26,031 nt of DNA, from NCBI RefSeq assembly GCF_937920075.1, contig NZ_CALETI010000028.1, forward strand, positions 1-26,031, in the 5' to 3' direction. The notes beneath the pieces are model-generated. The model searched no databases and had not been told where the DNA came from. It was given only the letters and a program-made list of their open reading frames with translations. This stretch comes from an uncultured Agitococcus sp. (GTDB taxonomy: Bacteria > Pseudomonadota > Gammaproteobacteria > Pseudomonadales > Moraxellaceae). Made by a program: the position numbers and the translations under genes. Numbering within the stretch: position 1 is the stretch's first letter; each line of letters begins with the position of its first letter. Positions 8,308-16,962 of this stretch are shown piece after piece.

Positions 8308-9984
8308 TTATTTATCCGTTACAGCACCTTCAGAAGCACTAGAGACGGTTTTAGCATATTTGGCCAATACGCCACGCGTGTATTTGGGTGCAGGGGCAGT
8401 CCAATTAGCACGGCGTTTTGCCATATCTTCATCGCTGACATTGACGCTAATTTCACGTGTTACCGCGTCAATGGTAATCACGTCACCATTTTCAATTAAC
8501 GCAATTGGGCCACCTTCAGCTGCTTCGGGGGTAATATGACCAACCACAAAACCGTGGCTACCACCAGAGAAACGACCGTCAGTAATCAAGGCAACTTCTT
8601 TGCCTAAACCTTTACCCATCACTGCCGAAGTGGGTGACAACATTTCGCGCATACCCGGTCCGCCTTTAGGACCTTCGTAGCGAATGACGATCACATCTTT
8701 AGCAACCACTTCGCCGTTTAAAATACCTTGTAAGGCATCTTCTTCACTGGCATAAACACGGGCATTGCCTTGGAAAAATAAACCTTCTTTACCCGTGATT
8801 TTAGCCATAGAGCCTTCTGGGGCTAAATTACCTTTTAACACAATTAAGTGAGAATCAGCTTTAATAGGTTGATCAAAATCACGGATAATGTCTTGGCCTT
8901 CTGGATAATCAGCAACATCGGCTAAGTTTTCAGCTAAGGTTTTACCTGTTACGGTTAAACAATCACCATGTAACAAACCTTGCGCCAACATACGCTTCAT
9001 TAAAGGTTGAATACCGCCAATGGCAACCAACTCACTCATCATGTATTTGCCTGATGGACGTAAATCAGCCAAAACTGGTGTGGTTTCACCTAAACGCACA
9101 AAATCATCTAAGGTTAAATCAACACCCACAGTATGCGCCATAGCTAAGAAGTGTAAAACAGCATTGGTAGAGCCACCTAAGGCAATGACCACACGAATCG
9201 AGTTTTCAAAGGCTTTTTTGGTCATAATGTCGCTAGGCTTGATGTCTTTTTTCAATAATTCAAGCACTTGTTGACCTGCACGGTAGCAGTCAGACATTTT
9301 TTCGTCACTCACCGCGTTTTGTGCGCTGGAACCAGGTAAGCTCATGCCCAAGGCCTCAATGGCAGAGGCCATGGTGTTGGCTGTGTACATACCACCACAA
9401 GAGCCAGGGCCGGGAATAGCCACTTCTTCAATTTGTTTGACTTGGATGGCATTTAATTCACCTTTGGCGTGTTGGCCAACGGCTTCAAATACCGAAATAA
9501 TATCAGTGTGGCCTGCACCAGGTTTAATCGTGCCGCCGTACACAAAAATAGAGGGGCGATTTAAACGTGCCATGCCCATAATACAAGCAGGCATATTTTT
9601 GTCACAGCCACCAATTGCCACAATACCATCAAAGCCTTCACAGCCTGCAACAGCCTCAATTGAGTCAGCAATAATTTCACGTGACACCAAAGAATATTTC
9701 ATACCAACAGTGCCGTTAGCAATACCGTCAGAAATGGTAATAGTATTAAAAACAACGGCTTTACCACCTGCAGCATTTGCACCTTTTTCAGCTTCATCGG
9801 CTAATTTGTTGATGTGCATATTACAAGGTGTCACCATTGCCCATGTTGATGCAATACCAATTTGTGGTTTGTTAAAGTCATCGTCAGTGAAGCCTACGGC
9901 GCGTAACATGGCGCGGGCAGGTGCCGCTTCAATACCATCAACCACTTCGGAAGAATGCTTACGCATATTTGGGGTATCACACAT
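8308..9984 (-). CDS. ilvD: Dihydroxy-acid dehydratase
   Basis: This 558-residue enzyme dehydrates 2,3-dihydroxy-isovalerate and 2,3-dihydroxy-3-methylvalerate to the keto acids that become valine, leucine and isoleucine. The iron-sulphur and metal-site motifs are all present: TPCNMH with Cys54, GGCDKNMPAC with Cys127 and the magnesium-site lysine Lys129, and PGPGSCGGMYTANTM with Cys196. The C-terminal part has GPKGGPGMREMLSPTSAVMG and RFSGGSHGFVVGHITPEA. The spacing and the third cysteine suggest the shorter [2Fe-2S] type of the family rather than the roughly 615-residue E. coli type, but that is inference. The ATG at 9984 is preceded by AAGAGA at a good distance. The gene sits between two repeat-bearing gaps and is probably monocistronic. 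Confidence 0.98.
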   Translation of the reverse strand: MCDTPNMRKHSSEVVDGIEAAPARAMLRAVGFTDDDFNKPQIGIASTWAMVTPCNMHINKLADEAEKGANAAGGKAVVFNTITISDGIANGTVGMKYSLVSREIIADSIEAVAGCEGFDGIVAIGGCDKNMPACIMGMARLNRPSIFVYGGTIKPGAGHTDIISVFEAVGQHAKGELNAIQVKQIEEVAIPGPGSCGGMYTANTMASAIEALGMSLPGSSAQNAVSDEKMSDCYRAGQQVLELLKKDIKPSDIMTKKAFENSIRVVIALGGSTNAVLHFLAMAHTVGVDLTLDDFVRLGETTPVLADLRPSGKYMMSELVAIGGIQPLMKRMLAQGLLHGDCLTVTGKTLAENLADVADYPEGQDIIRDFDQPIKADSHLIVLKGNLAPEGSMAKITGKEGLFFQGNARVYASEEDALQGILNGEVVAKDVIVIRYEGPKGGPGMREMLSPTSAVMGKGLGKEVALITDGRFSGGSHGFVVGHITPEAAEGGPIALIENGDVITIDAVTREISVNVSDEDMAKRRANWTAPAPKYTRGVLAKYAKTVSSASEGAVTDK

Positions 9985-10027
9985 ACTAAATCTCTTGTTA
10001 AAACGATATTAAATGAATAATGGAGCT

Positions 10028-10108
10028 TGCCCTTCGACTCCGCTCAGGGAACGCTTTATGACTCGGCTTAGGGAGTGTTTTTGCGTGGGCTGAGCGTAGT
10101 CGAAGCCT
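10028..10108. repeat. REP-like inverted pair, family B (BIME-like)
   Basis: CTTCGACTCCGCTCAG at 10032-10047 and CTGAGCGTAGTCGAAG at 10090-10105 are inverted copies that match at 15 of 16 positions, separated by 42 bases. A degraded direct repeat of the first arm (GACTCGGCTTAGGGAGTG) begins at 10060. The block occupies most of the 133-base gap between argA and ilvD. It could fold into a long cruciform or protect the 3' end of argA mRNA. Confidence 0.75.
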
Positions 10109-10117
10109 AAAGAACTA

Positions 10118-11464
10118 TTATAACTTTTTACTAAACACTTGCGAATTGCGTTGGAAGTTATAAAGGGCTTTACGTTCTTTGGGTAAATCATCAACCGACA
10201 CAGGATTAAAGCCTTGCTCTAAAAACCAGTGTGCGGTGCGCGTGGTTAACACAAACAGTGTTTTAATCCCTTTATTGCGTGCACGTGCTTCTAAATAGTC
10301 TAATAATTCAGAGCCACGATCACCTTTGCGGTAGCTGGGATGCACAGCAACGCAGGCAATTTCACCGCTTAACACGCCATTATCATCAGCAGGTAGGGGA
10401 TATAAAGCGGCACAACCGACAATCATGCCATCACGTTCAATGACCGCAAATTGATTAATTTCGGTTTCTAAACGCTCGCGTGAACGACGCACCAAAATAC
10501 CTTCTTCTTCAAGTGGGCGTAATAATTCAAGCAAGCCAACGACATCGTCAATTTCTGCGGTACGAATTTCTTCATAAGGGTCTTGAGTGATCAATGTCCC
10601 TGAACCATCACGGGTAAATAGTTCTTGTAATAATGCGCCATCACGGGCATAAGAAATAATATGTACGCGCCGCACGCCGCCACGACATGCCTCACGAGAA
10701 GCATCCATATGACGCAAAATTTCACTATCTAAGACTTTGCCACGTAAATATTGATCGACTTCATTGGGAATCATTTCGCGCAATAAACGATCATCATCAT
10801 TAGCAATGCCTTCTTTTTCGCCCAATAAAATCAATTTGTCGGCTTTTAAGGCAATCGCCGCATGCACCGCGACTTCTTCTGCTAATAAATTAAAGACTTC
10901 ACCAGTGGTTGAATAGCCTGTTGGGCCTAAAATGACAACATGATGATTCATTAGGTTTTTATTGATAGCTTCGGTATCAATCGAACGCACTTCGCCTGTT
11001 AATTGAAAGTCAACGCCTTCACGCACGCCATAAGGTTTGGCAATGACAAAATTGCCCGAAACTGCATCAATACGTGCACCATACATTGGTGAATTAGCCA
11101 ACCCCATGCTTAATAAGGCTTCAACTTCTAAACGAATTGATCCGACTGCATCCAACACACAACGTAAAGATTCGCGGGTGGTGACACGTAAGCCTTTATG
11201 AAAAGGTGTATTTAAACCATATTCAATTAAGTTTTCATCAATTTGTGGTCGTGCACCATGCACTAACACCAAACGAATACCCAAAGAATGTAATAAGGCA
11301 ATATCGTGAATAATATTGCGAAAATTTTCGTGATTAACTGCTTCACCACCAAACATCAACACAAAGGTTTTGCCTCGATGAGCATTAATATAAGGGGCAG
11401 AATTTCTAAACCAATGAACATATTGTTCAGTCATGGTATCGGGAGACAAAAAATCATCAGTCAT
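10118..11464 (-). CDS. argA: Amino-acid N-acetyltransferase (N-acetylglutamate synthase)
   Basis: This 448-residue cytoplasmic enzyme acetylates glutamate with acetyl-CoA, the first step of arginine biosynthesis. The N-terminal amino-acid-kinase-like domain, about residues 30-290, has the motifs FVLMFGGEAV and LVHGARPQIDENL. It normally binds arginine for feedback inhibition. The C-terminal GNAT acetyltransferase domain, about residues 303-448, shows the acetyl-CoA loop IACVAVHPSYRKGDRGSELL and the ending TRTAHWFLEQGFNPV. Length and order match the classical ArgA (443 residues in E. coli). The ATG at 11464 has AGGA about 11 bases upstream. It lies upstream of ilvD, separated by a REP pair, and downstream of argE on the same strand. 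Confidence 0.97.
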   Translation of the reverse strand: MTDDFLSPDTMTEQYVHWFRNSAPYINAHRGKTFVLMFGGEAVNHENFRNIIHDIALLHSLGIRLVLVHGARPQIDENLIEYGLNTPFHKGLRVTTRESLRCVLDAVGSIRLEVEALLSMGLANSPMYGARIDAVSGNFVIAKPYGVREGVDFQLTGEVRSIDTEAINKNLMNHHVVILGPTGYSTTGEVFNLLAEEVAVHAAIALKADKLILLGEKEGIANDDDRLLREMIPNEVDQYLRGKVLDSEILRHMDASREACRGGVRRVHIISYARDGALLQELFTRDGSGTLITQDPYEEIRTAEIDDVVGLLELLRPLEEEGILVRRSRERLETEINQFAVIERDGMIVGCAALYPLPADDNGVLSGEIACVAVHPSYRKGDRGSELLDYLEARARNKGIKTLFVLTTRTAHWFLEQGFNPVSVDDLPKERKALYNFQRNSQVFSKKL

Positions 11465-11509
11465 AATTATTACTATCCTAAAAACTAAACTTCGCAGCTG
11501 GCGATAACT

Positions 11510-11542
11510 CCCTCTCCCATTGGGAGAGGGCTGGGGTGAGGG
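11510..11542 (+). repeat. REP-like palindromic repeat, family A, copy 2
   Basis: CCCTCTCCCA (11510-11519) and TGGGAGAGGG (11521-11530) are 10-bp arms around a single T. They are followed by CTGGGGTGAGGG, which ends exactly at the base before the argE stop codon. The same element occurs, on the opposite strand, at 8265-8296. Similar CCCTCTCCC palindromes are a common intergenic repeat in proteobacterial genomes as I recall them. Confidence 0.75.
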
Positions 11543-12694
11543 CTAAGCCGCATAGCCAAGTACACAATAGTGGTGAATTAATTGTTTTAACCACAATAAT
11601 AACGGGGAAATGTTTTTAATGGGTAAATATTCATTCGGTTGATGCGCAGTTTCTATACTACCAGCACCTAAAATAATAGTATCCATACCAAGTTGCCGAA
11701 AATAAGGTGCTTCTGTACCAAAAGCCACCGAGCCAGACTCACTTTGGGTCAAGCGTTCAACCATTTTGACAAAGGGGGAGTCAGCAGGTGTTTCGGCAGG
11801 TGGTGTTCCCTCAAAAATGGCTTCATATTCAATTTGAATTTGTTGTTGTAGGGCAATACGTTTTAAACGTTGAGCAATTTGTTGACGAATATCATCCATA
11901 TTCATATCTGGTAATGGCCGCAAATCAAATTGCAACTCACATTGGCCACAAATACGATTAGGGTTATCTCCACCATGAATACAACCCAAGTTTAAGGTTG
12001 GGTAGGGAATAGTAAAGGCGGGATTGTGGTATTTTTTCTGCATTTCGGCACGAAAAGCCATTAAATCGCTCATCACCAACGTCATTGCATCTAAAGCATT
12101 ATTGCCCAAACTGGGATCACTCGAATGACCACTATTGCCCAAAATCTTTACCCGCTCCATCATCACCCCTTTATGCAGGCGAATCGGTTTTAAGCTGGTT
12201 GGCTCACCAATTAGGGCAAAACGTGCTTGAGGTTTGCTGGCTTCCACTAAAGCTTTTGCACCAGCCATAGATGATTCTTCATCACAAGTTGCAATAATAA
12301 TCAGTGGTGCTTTGAGTTTGGTTTTGCTAAAAGCTTGTGCCGCATTTAATACAGCAGGGAAAAAACCTTTCATATCGGCAATGCCTAAACCATACAAATT
12401 GCCGTTACGTTCGCTTACTTTAAAAGGATCGCTTGCCCATAATTGGGCATCACAAGGCACAGTATCGGTGTGCCCTGCCAAGACTAAGCCGCCAGAACCA
12501 CTGCCTAAAGTTGCAATTAAATTAGCTTTGCCTACACTAATAGGCATAACTTCGCAGTGAAAACCGAAGTGGCTTAACCATGAGGCTAGTAAGTCAATCA
12601 CTGCTTGATTACCCTGATCTATGTTGGAATCAGTGCAAGAAACACTAGGTAAAGCAACGAGCTGTGAAAGTTGTTGTAAAAAGAGCTTGTCCAT
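11543..12694 (-). CDS. argE: Acetylornithine deacetylase
   Basis: This 383-residue M20-family metallopeptidase-like enzyme releases acetate from N2-acetylornithine to give ornithine for arginine synthesis. The di-zinc ligands are recognisable: VLAGHTDTVP with His75 and Asp77, GLGIADMKG with Asp107, CDEESS with Glu139/Glu140, GEPTS with Glu164, and AHQPNEYLP with His351. The region from about residue 180 to 290, containing NSGHSSDP, is the dimerisation lid. The length matches E. coli ArgE (383). DapE, its relative, is an alternative, but the sequence around the ligands and the neighbouring argA favour ArgE. The start ATG at 12694 has a poor Shine-Dalgarno. The REP-like element directly abuts its stop codon. 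Confidence 0.93.
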   Translation of the reverse strand: MDKLFLQQLSQLVALPSVSCTDSNIDQGNQAVIDLLASWLSHFGFHCEVMPISVGKANLIATLGSGSGGLVLAGHTDTVPCDAQLWASDPFKVSERNGNLYGLGIADMKGFFPAVLNAAQAFSKTKLKAPLIIIATCDEESSMAGAKALVEASKPQARFALIGEPTSLKPIRLHKGVMMERVKILGNSGHSSDPSLGNNALDAMTLVMSDLMAFRAEMQKKYHNPAFTIPYPTLNLGCIHGGDNPNRICGQCELQFDLRPLPDMNMDDIRQQIAQRLKRIALQQQIQIEYEAIFEGTPPAETPADSPFVKMVERLTQSESGSVAFGTEAPYFRQLGMDTIILGAGSIETAHQPNEYLPIKNISPLLLWLKQLIHHYCVLGYAA

Positions 12695-13235
12695 AGTTTA
12701 ACGAGCTATCAGCAAATAAATAAAGTAACACTTGGTAGATGAGTGTACATGGTATTTATTGAGTTTTAAGTCTTGTTTAAAAAAAATTACAACTGCACGC
12801 TATTTTTATTAGATGAAAATAACGCAAACTGCTATAAGTAAGAAATAGACAAGCTACTAATACGCTGTTTTTTATACGCTTGTATAAATAAAAATATCTA
12901 ACTATTTGACGATTTTTTTATAAATGATGAAGTTTAATTCCTTACTAAAATTGTGATGATGGTCACTAATCTGTGAAAAACTACTACTCATCTTCTTTCA
13001 TCAATCGTTAACTTGAAACGGTGTGAATTTTGGATATGATTGTAAACAAGGTAGTGTGAACTGTATCAAAGAATCGTTATCAGTTAGTTTTTTGTAATAC
13101 CGTTGTTTAAATAAAAAGCCAATAGATTACACTCAATAACTATAACGGCGTGGTGTTTGATGTGACCTTAACACATCTTCAAGACCCACATAGCATTCAC
13201 TACAAACAACTTAGGGTTGTTAAGGGTTAAATACT
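12695..13235. promoter_or_regulatory. Long AT-rich divergent region upstream of the surface-protein cluster
   Basis: This 541-base gap separates argE (minus) from the plus-strand surface cluster and holds no convincing gene. A perfect inverted repeat TTTATAC-GCTT-GTATAAA lies at 12871-12888 and could be an operator. A stem-loop AACAAC-TTAGG-GTTGTT at 13205-13221 ends directly before the Shine-Dalgarno AAGGG (13222-13226) of the next gene. Several AT-rich hexamers are possible promoter elements (for example TATAAC at 13141-13146), but none has a good partner at the right spacing. Confidence 0.45.
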
Positions 13236-13724
13236 GTGAAACTAAAGCAATTTTCTTATAAAACAATTTCTATTTTTGTAGCCGCTTTATTTGCGGCAAA
13301 CTTGCATGCTGCACCAACGGCAACAGCCGTCAAAAAAGAGCCTGTTCAAATCAAGTTAGAGCAATTTAAAGTATCAGTCGAAAATGGTAAAGAGACTTTA
13401 GCCCCAATTCAGTCGGTTAAGCCTGGCGAAGTTATTGAGTATCGTGCCACTTATAAAAATGTCAGCAGTGGCGCAGTAAAAAATTTAGTTGCGACTATTC
13501 CTGTTCCTAAAGGCACTGAATATCAAGCAAAAACAGCTAATCCGCTGGCAACTGTAGAAGCCTCTATTGATAATGTCACTTTTGCTGCTGTTCCCTTAAT
13601 GGATACAGCCAAAAAACAACCAATACCCACCAAAGAATATCGTGCTTTACGTTGGAAATTACAAGAATTAGGTGCAGACAAATCTATTGTTGTCTCTGCA
13701 CGTATGAAAGTTAATCAAGAATAG
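13236..13724 (+). CDS. Exported single-domain DUF11/Ig-like protein, first gene of the surface cluster
   Basis: This 162-residue protein starts at a GTG with AAGGG nine bases upstream. A signal peptide covers residues 1-26 (MKLKQFSYKT, then a hydrophobic core, ending LHAAP). The mature 137 residues form a single beta-sandwich-like unit. VKPGEVIEYRATYKNVSSGA, then KNLVATIPVPKGTEYQ and ALRWKLQELGADKSIVVSAR, follow the layout of DUF11 (TIGR01451) repeats, where a conserved stretch leads from a PGxxxxYxxxxxN motif to the xxxIPxGxxY motif. It has no cysteine and no anchor, so it is likely periplasmic or extracellular. It leads the same-strand cluster and may be a subunit, cap or chaperone-like partner of the larger DUF11 proteins; that role is inference. 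Confidence 0.85.
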   Translation: MKLKQFSYKTISIFVAALFAANLHAAPTATAVKKEPVQIKLEQFKVSVENGKETLAPIQSVKPGEVIEYRATYKNVSSGAVKNLVATIPVPKGTEYQAKTANPLATVEASIDNVTFAAVPLMDTAKKQPIPTKEYRALRWKLQELGADKSIVVSARMKVNQE

Positions 13725-13763
13725 TTTTTTCAGAGAATAAGGATTTTCTCTTAACGGTTTTGT

Positions 13764-13887
13764 CTTTCAAATTCGCCACTTGAAAGATGAATACGAGTTT
13801 TGTGTCAACAAAGCTCGTGTGGAGCTGGACGCTCACCAACTTTAAGGATTATAGGGATATTTGTGAGCGCGCCAGTAAAAAGCTGGC
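13764..13887 (+). ncRNA. Structured intergenic or leader RNA with four hairpins
   Basis: The gap between the 162-aa and 983-aa genes contains four consecutive potential stems. CTTTCAA/TTGAAAG lies at 13764-13786. An 11-bp stem ACGAGTTTTGT/ACAAAGCTCGT with loop GTCA, including one G-T wobble, lies at 13793-13818. CGCTCAC/GTGAGCG lies at 13830-13869. GCCAG/CTGGC lies at 13871-13887. None is followed by a U tract, so these are not ordinary terminators. The block ends about 34 bases before the Shine-Dalgarno of the large surface protein. It may act as a processing site, a stabilising leader or a riboswitch-like element. I could not match it to a known class. Confidence 0.45.
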
Positions 13888-13933
13888 AAGGCGATATAAC
13901 TTAATAAACCAAGCATAACCAGAGGTTCTTATT

Positions 13934-16885
13934 ATGCGTACTCAAGACAACAATCGTCAGGCTTGCCAAAACACGAGCAAAGTTTGGCGTTTAAATGCCA
14001 TCGCTGGTGCGATGGCTGTAGCTATTGGTGGTTTTAGTGCAAGTGCATTTGCTGCTGCACCAGCTGCTAACTCTTTAATCGGTAACACCGCGACTGCAAC
14101 CTATACTGATGCTTCTGCGATTAACCGTACAGCAACATCTAACACCGTACAAACCGTTGTTCAACAAGTTCGTGCTTTTGATTTGGTTGCTAACGAAACA
14201 CGTTATGTTGCACCAGGCGGCCAAGTTACTTTCCCACATACCTTAACCAACACGGGTAATGGTAGTGATACTATTTCCTTAAGTGTTGCCAACAATACTG
14301 GGGATAATTTTGATTTAACAGGCTTTGTCATTTATGCAGATGCGGATGGTAATGGCATACCCGATAATGCCACACCTGTAACCTCTGTGACTTTAGCAGC
14401 GGGTGGTGTGTATAAATTTGTGGTAGTTGCTAATGCGCCTGTAACTGCTGCAAATGCTCAACAAGCCACGACGACTGTAACAGCTAGTGCTGCTGCAGGT
14501 GGTGGCTTATTAGCAGTCAGTGATACCAATACAGATACTGCTATTATTTCTACCAATGCGGTTGTAACTGTTACCAAGTCTGCCAATATTTTAACAGGTC
14601 CAACAGGTACAGTCGTTGAATATACCTTAACCTATACCAACACAGGTAATACGGCTGCGACTAGCTTAGCAATTTCAGACTTAATACCTAAAAGTGCAAC
14701 CCCAGCAACTGTTGGTGGTATGAAATATCAGGCTGGCTCTGGTGTATGGAGTGGTGGTGGCACGTTAACTGATGATATTGATACAAGTCCAAACGAAGGT
14801 ACTGCTAATACGGCTGATGGTACAGGTATTACTTATCAAGTATTGGGTACACCGTCATTAGGTACGGAACGTGTGGTTGCAACAATCGCCTCAGTTCCAG
14901 CAAATACTTCGGGTACTTTAAAATTTAGAGTACGAGTGGACGATAGCACAGCCGATGGTAACAGCGTTGCTATGGCGGGCGTATTGTCTAATACGGCAAC
15001 TTATGGCTACAACAATGGCTCAACCAATATTACAGGTCAAAACACGAATACCGTAAACTTTACGGTAACAGCAACGGCCTCTGTGGTTGCCAACAATGCC
15101 TCTGGTACAACAGCTGATGGTGGTGCTAATGATTTAGTTGCTCCAACACTGACTGTGGCCAATCCTGATGTTAATCAGGGTGAGGTAGTTGTATTTGATA
15201 ACTGGATACATAACACAGGTAATGGTGCTGATACCTTTAACGTAACCTATGCTAACGCAGGTGTTAATGGTTTCCCAGCTGGCACATCATTCCAATTATA
15301 TCAAGCTGATGGTGTCAACGTTTTACAAGACTCTAACAGTGACGGTATTCCAGATACTGGTGTATTGCCAGTTGGTGGTGAATATAAAGTTGTGTTAAAA
15401 GCAACCTTGCCAGCAGGCACTTCAAGCGTTCCTGTTGGTGGCTTTACTGTGGTTAAAACAGCAACATCTGTTGCTAACCCAGGTGTAAACAATAGCGTTA
15501 ATGATACATTAACTGCAATTACACCTAACGTAGCTGACTTGTCTAACAATACCACACCAACGCAAAATTTATTGGGTGCTGGTGACAATGATCCCACAGC
15601 AACAGTGCCTCTCATTTCCGCAGGTACTGAAGATAATAGTGGCACACCATGGACTACTCAAACTACCAATCCTGGTACTTCCGTAATCTTCCCATTATTA
15701 ATCGAAAATAAACGAGGTATTGCTGATAATTATGATTTAGCCGCAGGCTCTACGTCTGCTATGGCTGCATTACCTCCAGGTTGGACAGCCGTATTCCGCT
15801 TATCTACTAGTGGTTCCTGTGCCACTATGGGAGCCACTATTATCAACACGGGTACCATAACCGCTAATGATTCCGCTCTTGCTACTGGTACGGATAGCAA
15901 GTTAGTTTGTGCGGTCATTTCTGTGCCTGCTAATGCCGCTGCGACACCAACTTCACCACAAGATATTTACTTCAAAATCACATCGCCTATCTCTGGTGCA
16001 TCAGATACCAAGCGTGATGCGGTGAGTGTCAATACGGTTCGTAACTTACAAATGACTACTGATCGTACAGGTCAAGTGTTCCCAAGTGGTACAGTGGTTT
16101 ATGAGCACACCTTAACTAATAATGGTAACGTAGTAGAAGGCGATGCTTTGGACGAATTGTTATTAACAGGTACAAACTCTTTAGCTGGTTTTAGTACAAT
16201 TTTATATATTGATACTAATAACAATGGTGTTTTAGATGCCGCTGATGCCGTTATTACAGGTACAGCAGGTGCTGGTAACAACAACTTCCATACAGTCACT
16301 GTAGGTACTGCAGGTACAGGTTTGGGTAATGGCTTAGCTGGTTTAGATATTGGCGAAAGCGTACGTATTTTTGCTAAAGTACAAGCTCCTGCTGGTGCAA
16401 CACCAGGTACAACAGACTCCTTAACGGTATTGGCTCAGGCAGTTGGTACAATTAACAGTATTGCTGCGCCAAGTGCAACTAATACCGATACAACAAACGT
16501 TATTGGTGGTCAAATCCGTTTAGATAAAGAGCAAGCTTTAGACGCTGCTTGTGATGGTAATGCCGATGCTGCGTTCACAAACGCCAACATTAACGCCTTG
16601 CCTGGTGCATGTATTATGTACCGTATCGTTGCTACTAACGAAGGTGTATCACCAGTAACTAGTGTACTGATTAATGATACTACACCATCATTTACGACTT
16701 TATTTGATAAAGTGGTAGGTGGTACTGTAACTACAGCAACTACACCAGTGGTAACAGGTGGCACAGTGAATACTGTTCCAACCAAACCAGCTGATGGTGC
16801 AGCAGGTGCGTTACAGGCTGATGTTGGTACATTAAATGGTACTCAATCTGCTACCTTTACCTTTAGTGTTAAAATTGATCAATAA
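13934..16885 (+). CDS. Large DUF11/Ig-repeat surface protein
   Basis: This 983-residue protein has AGAGG eight bases before its ATG. It has a long signal peptide: a 19-residue polar stretch, then a hydrophobic core, with cleavage near Ala40 (SASAFA). The mature part is rich in Thr, Ala, Gly, Asn and Val and is built of beta-sandwich repeats. Three units share FPHTLTNTGN-like motifs and an acidic loop: DADGNGIPD at residue 136, DSNSDGIPD at 466 and DTNNNGVLDAAD at 760. Two other segments, about 205-380 and 861-983, read as DUF11 repeats (VVEYTLTYTNTGNTAATSLA). The only mature cysteines form two local pairs, C629/C659 and C873/C893. There is no LPxTG, PEP-CTERM or membrane anchor. It may be an S-layer or fibre-like subunit held by the neighbouring barrel protein. 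A strong hairpin follows it. Confidence 0.9.
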   Translation: MRTQDNNRQACQNTSKVWRLNAIAGAMAVAIGGFSASAFAAAPAANSLIGNTATATYTDASAINRTATSNTVQTVVQQVRAFDLVANETRYVAPGGQVTFPHTLTNTGNGSDTISLSVANNTGDNFDLTGFVIYADADGNGIPDNATPVTSVTLAAGGVYKFVVVANAPVTAANAQQATTTVTASAAAGGGLLAVSDTNTDTAIISTNAVVTVTKSANILTGPTGTVVEYTLTYTNTGNTAATSLAISDLIPKSATPATVGGMKYQAGSGVWSGGGTLTDDIDTSPNEGTANTADGTGITYQVLGTPSLGTERVVATIASVPANTSGTLKFRVRVDDSTADGNSVAMAGVLSNTATYGYNNGSTNITGQNTNTVNFTVTATASVVANNASGTTADGGANDLVAPTLTVANPDVNQGEVVVFDNWIHNTGNGADTFNVTYANAGVNGFPAGTSFQLYQADGVNVLQDSNSDGIPDTGVLPVGGEYKVVLKATLPAGTSSVPVGGFTVVKTATSVANPGVNNSVNDTLTAITPNVADLSNNTTPTQNLLGAGDNDPTATVPLISAGTEDNSGTPWTTQTTNPGTSVIFPLLIENKRGIADNYDLAAGSTSAMAALPPGWTAVFRLSTSGSCATMGATIINTGTITANDSALATGTDSKLVCAVISVPANAAATPTSPQDIYFKITSPISGASDTKRDAVSVNTVRNLQMTTDRTGQVFPSGTVVYEHTLTNNGNVVEGDALDELLLTGTNSLAGFSTILYIDTNNNGVLDAADAVITGTAGAGNNNFHTVTVGTAGTGLGNGLAGLDIGESVRIFAKVQAPAGATPGTTDSLTVLAQAVGTINSIAAPSATNTDTTNVIGGQIRLDKEQALDAACDGNADAAFTNANINALPGACIMYRIVATNEGVSPVTSVLINDTTPSFTTLFDKVVGGTVTTATTPVVTGGTVNTVPTKPADGAAGALQADVGTLNGTQSATFTFSVKIDQ

Positions 16886-16930
16886 TCCTTAATTGATTAA
16901 TTTTTAATACAGAGCAGGGATGCTCATGTG

Positions 16931-16962
16931 CTAAAAGAGTCAGGTTTTACTGACTCTTTTAG
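16931..16962 (+). terminator. Strong hairpin, probable terminator or attenuator between the two large surface genes
   Basis: CTAAAAGAGTCAG (16931-16943) and CTGACTCTTTTAG (16950-16962) form a perfect 13-bp stem with a 6-base loop. The stem contains the A-tract and T-tract typical of bidirectional intrinsic terminators, though the T run outside the stem is short. TTAGGCT at 16959-16965 can instead pair with AGCCTAA at 16997-17003; that alternative stem overlaps the first, so the two cannot form together. Confidence 0.65.

Noticed and set aside
9020..10012. Long open frames on the plus strand opposite ilvD (84 and 222 residues)
   Set aside because: They lie wholly inside the well-supported ilvD gene on the other strand, have no ribosome-binding site and no recognisable domain; they are codon-bias shadows.
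10009..10194. A 61-residue minus-strand frame in the argA-ilvD gap
   Set aside because: It is built from the REP-like inverted pair and out-of-frame argA sequence; no independent coding evidence.
8265..11542. A CRISPR array or insertion-sequence ends, suggested by repeated palindromes
   Set aside because: Copies are single, kilobases apart or an inverted pair, with no regular spacers, no target-site duplication and no transposase; REP-like elements explain them better.
10118..12694. argE-argA as a dedicated arginine operon
   Set aside because: They share a strand and pathway, but a REP element and a 78-base gap separate them, and argA has its own Shine-Dalgarno; co-transcription is possible but not shown by the sequence.
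13725..13933. A cyclic-di-GMP (GEMM) riboswitch, suggested by GGACGC and by position before a surface protein
   Set aside because: The conserved core around CACGCA, the GGGACGCAAAGCC block and the tetraloop-receptor layout are not present; only a short GGACGC string matches.
15301..16785. Several minus-strand frames of 60-114 residues inside the 983-aa surface gene
   Set aside because: Their Val/Pro/Thr-rich sequence is what the complement of Thr/Asn/Gly-rich repeats gives; no start signals or motifs.
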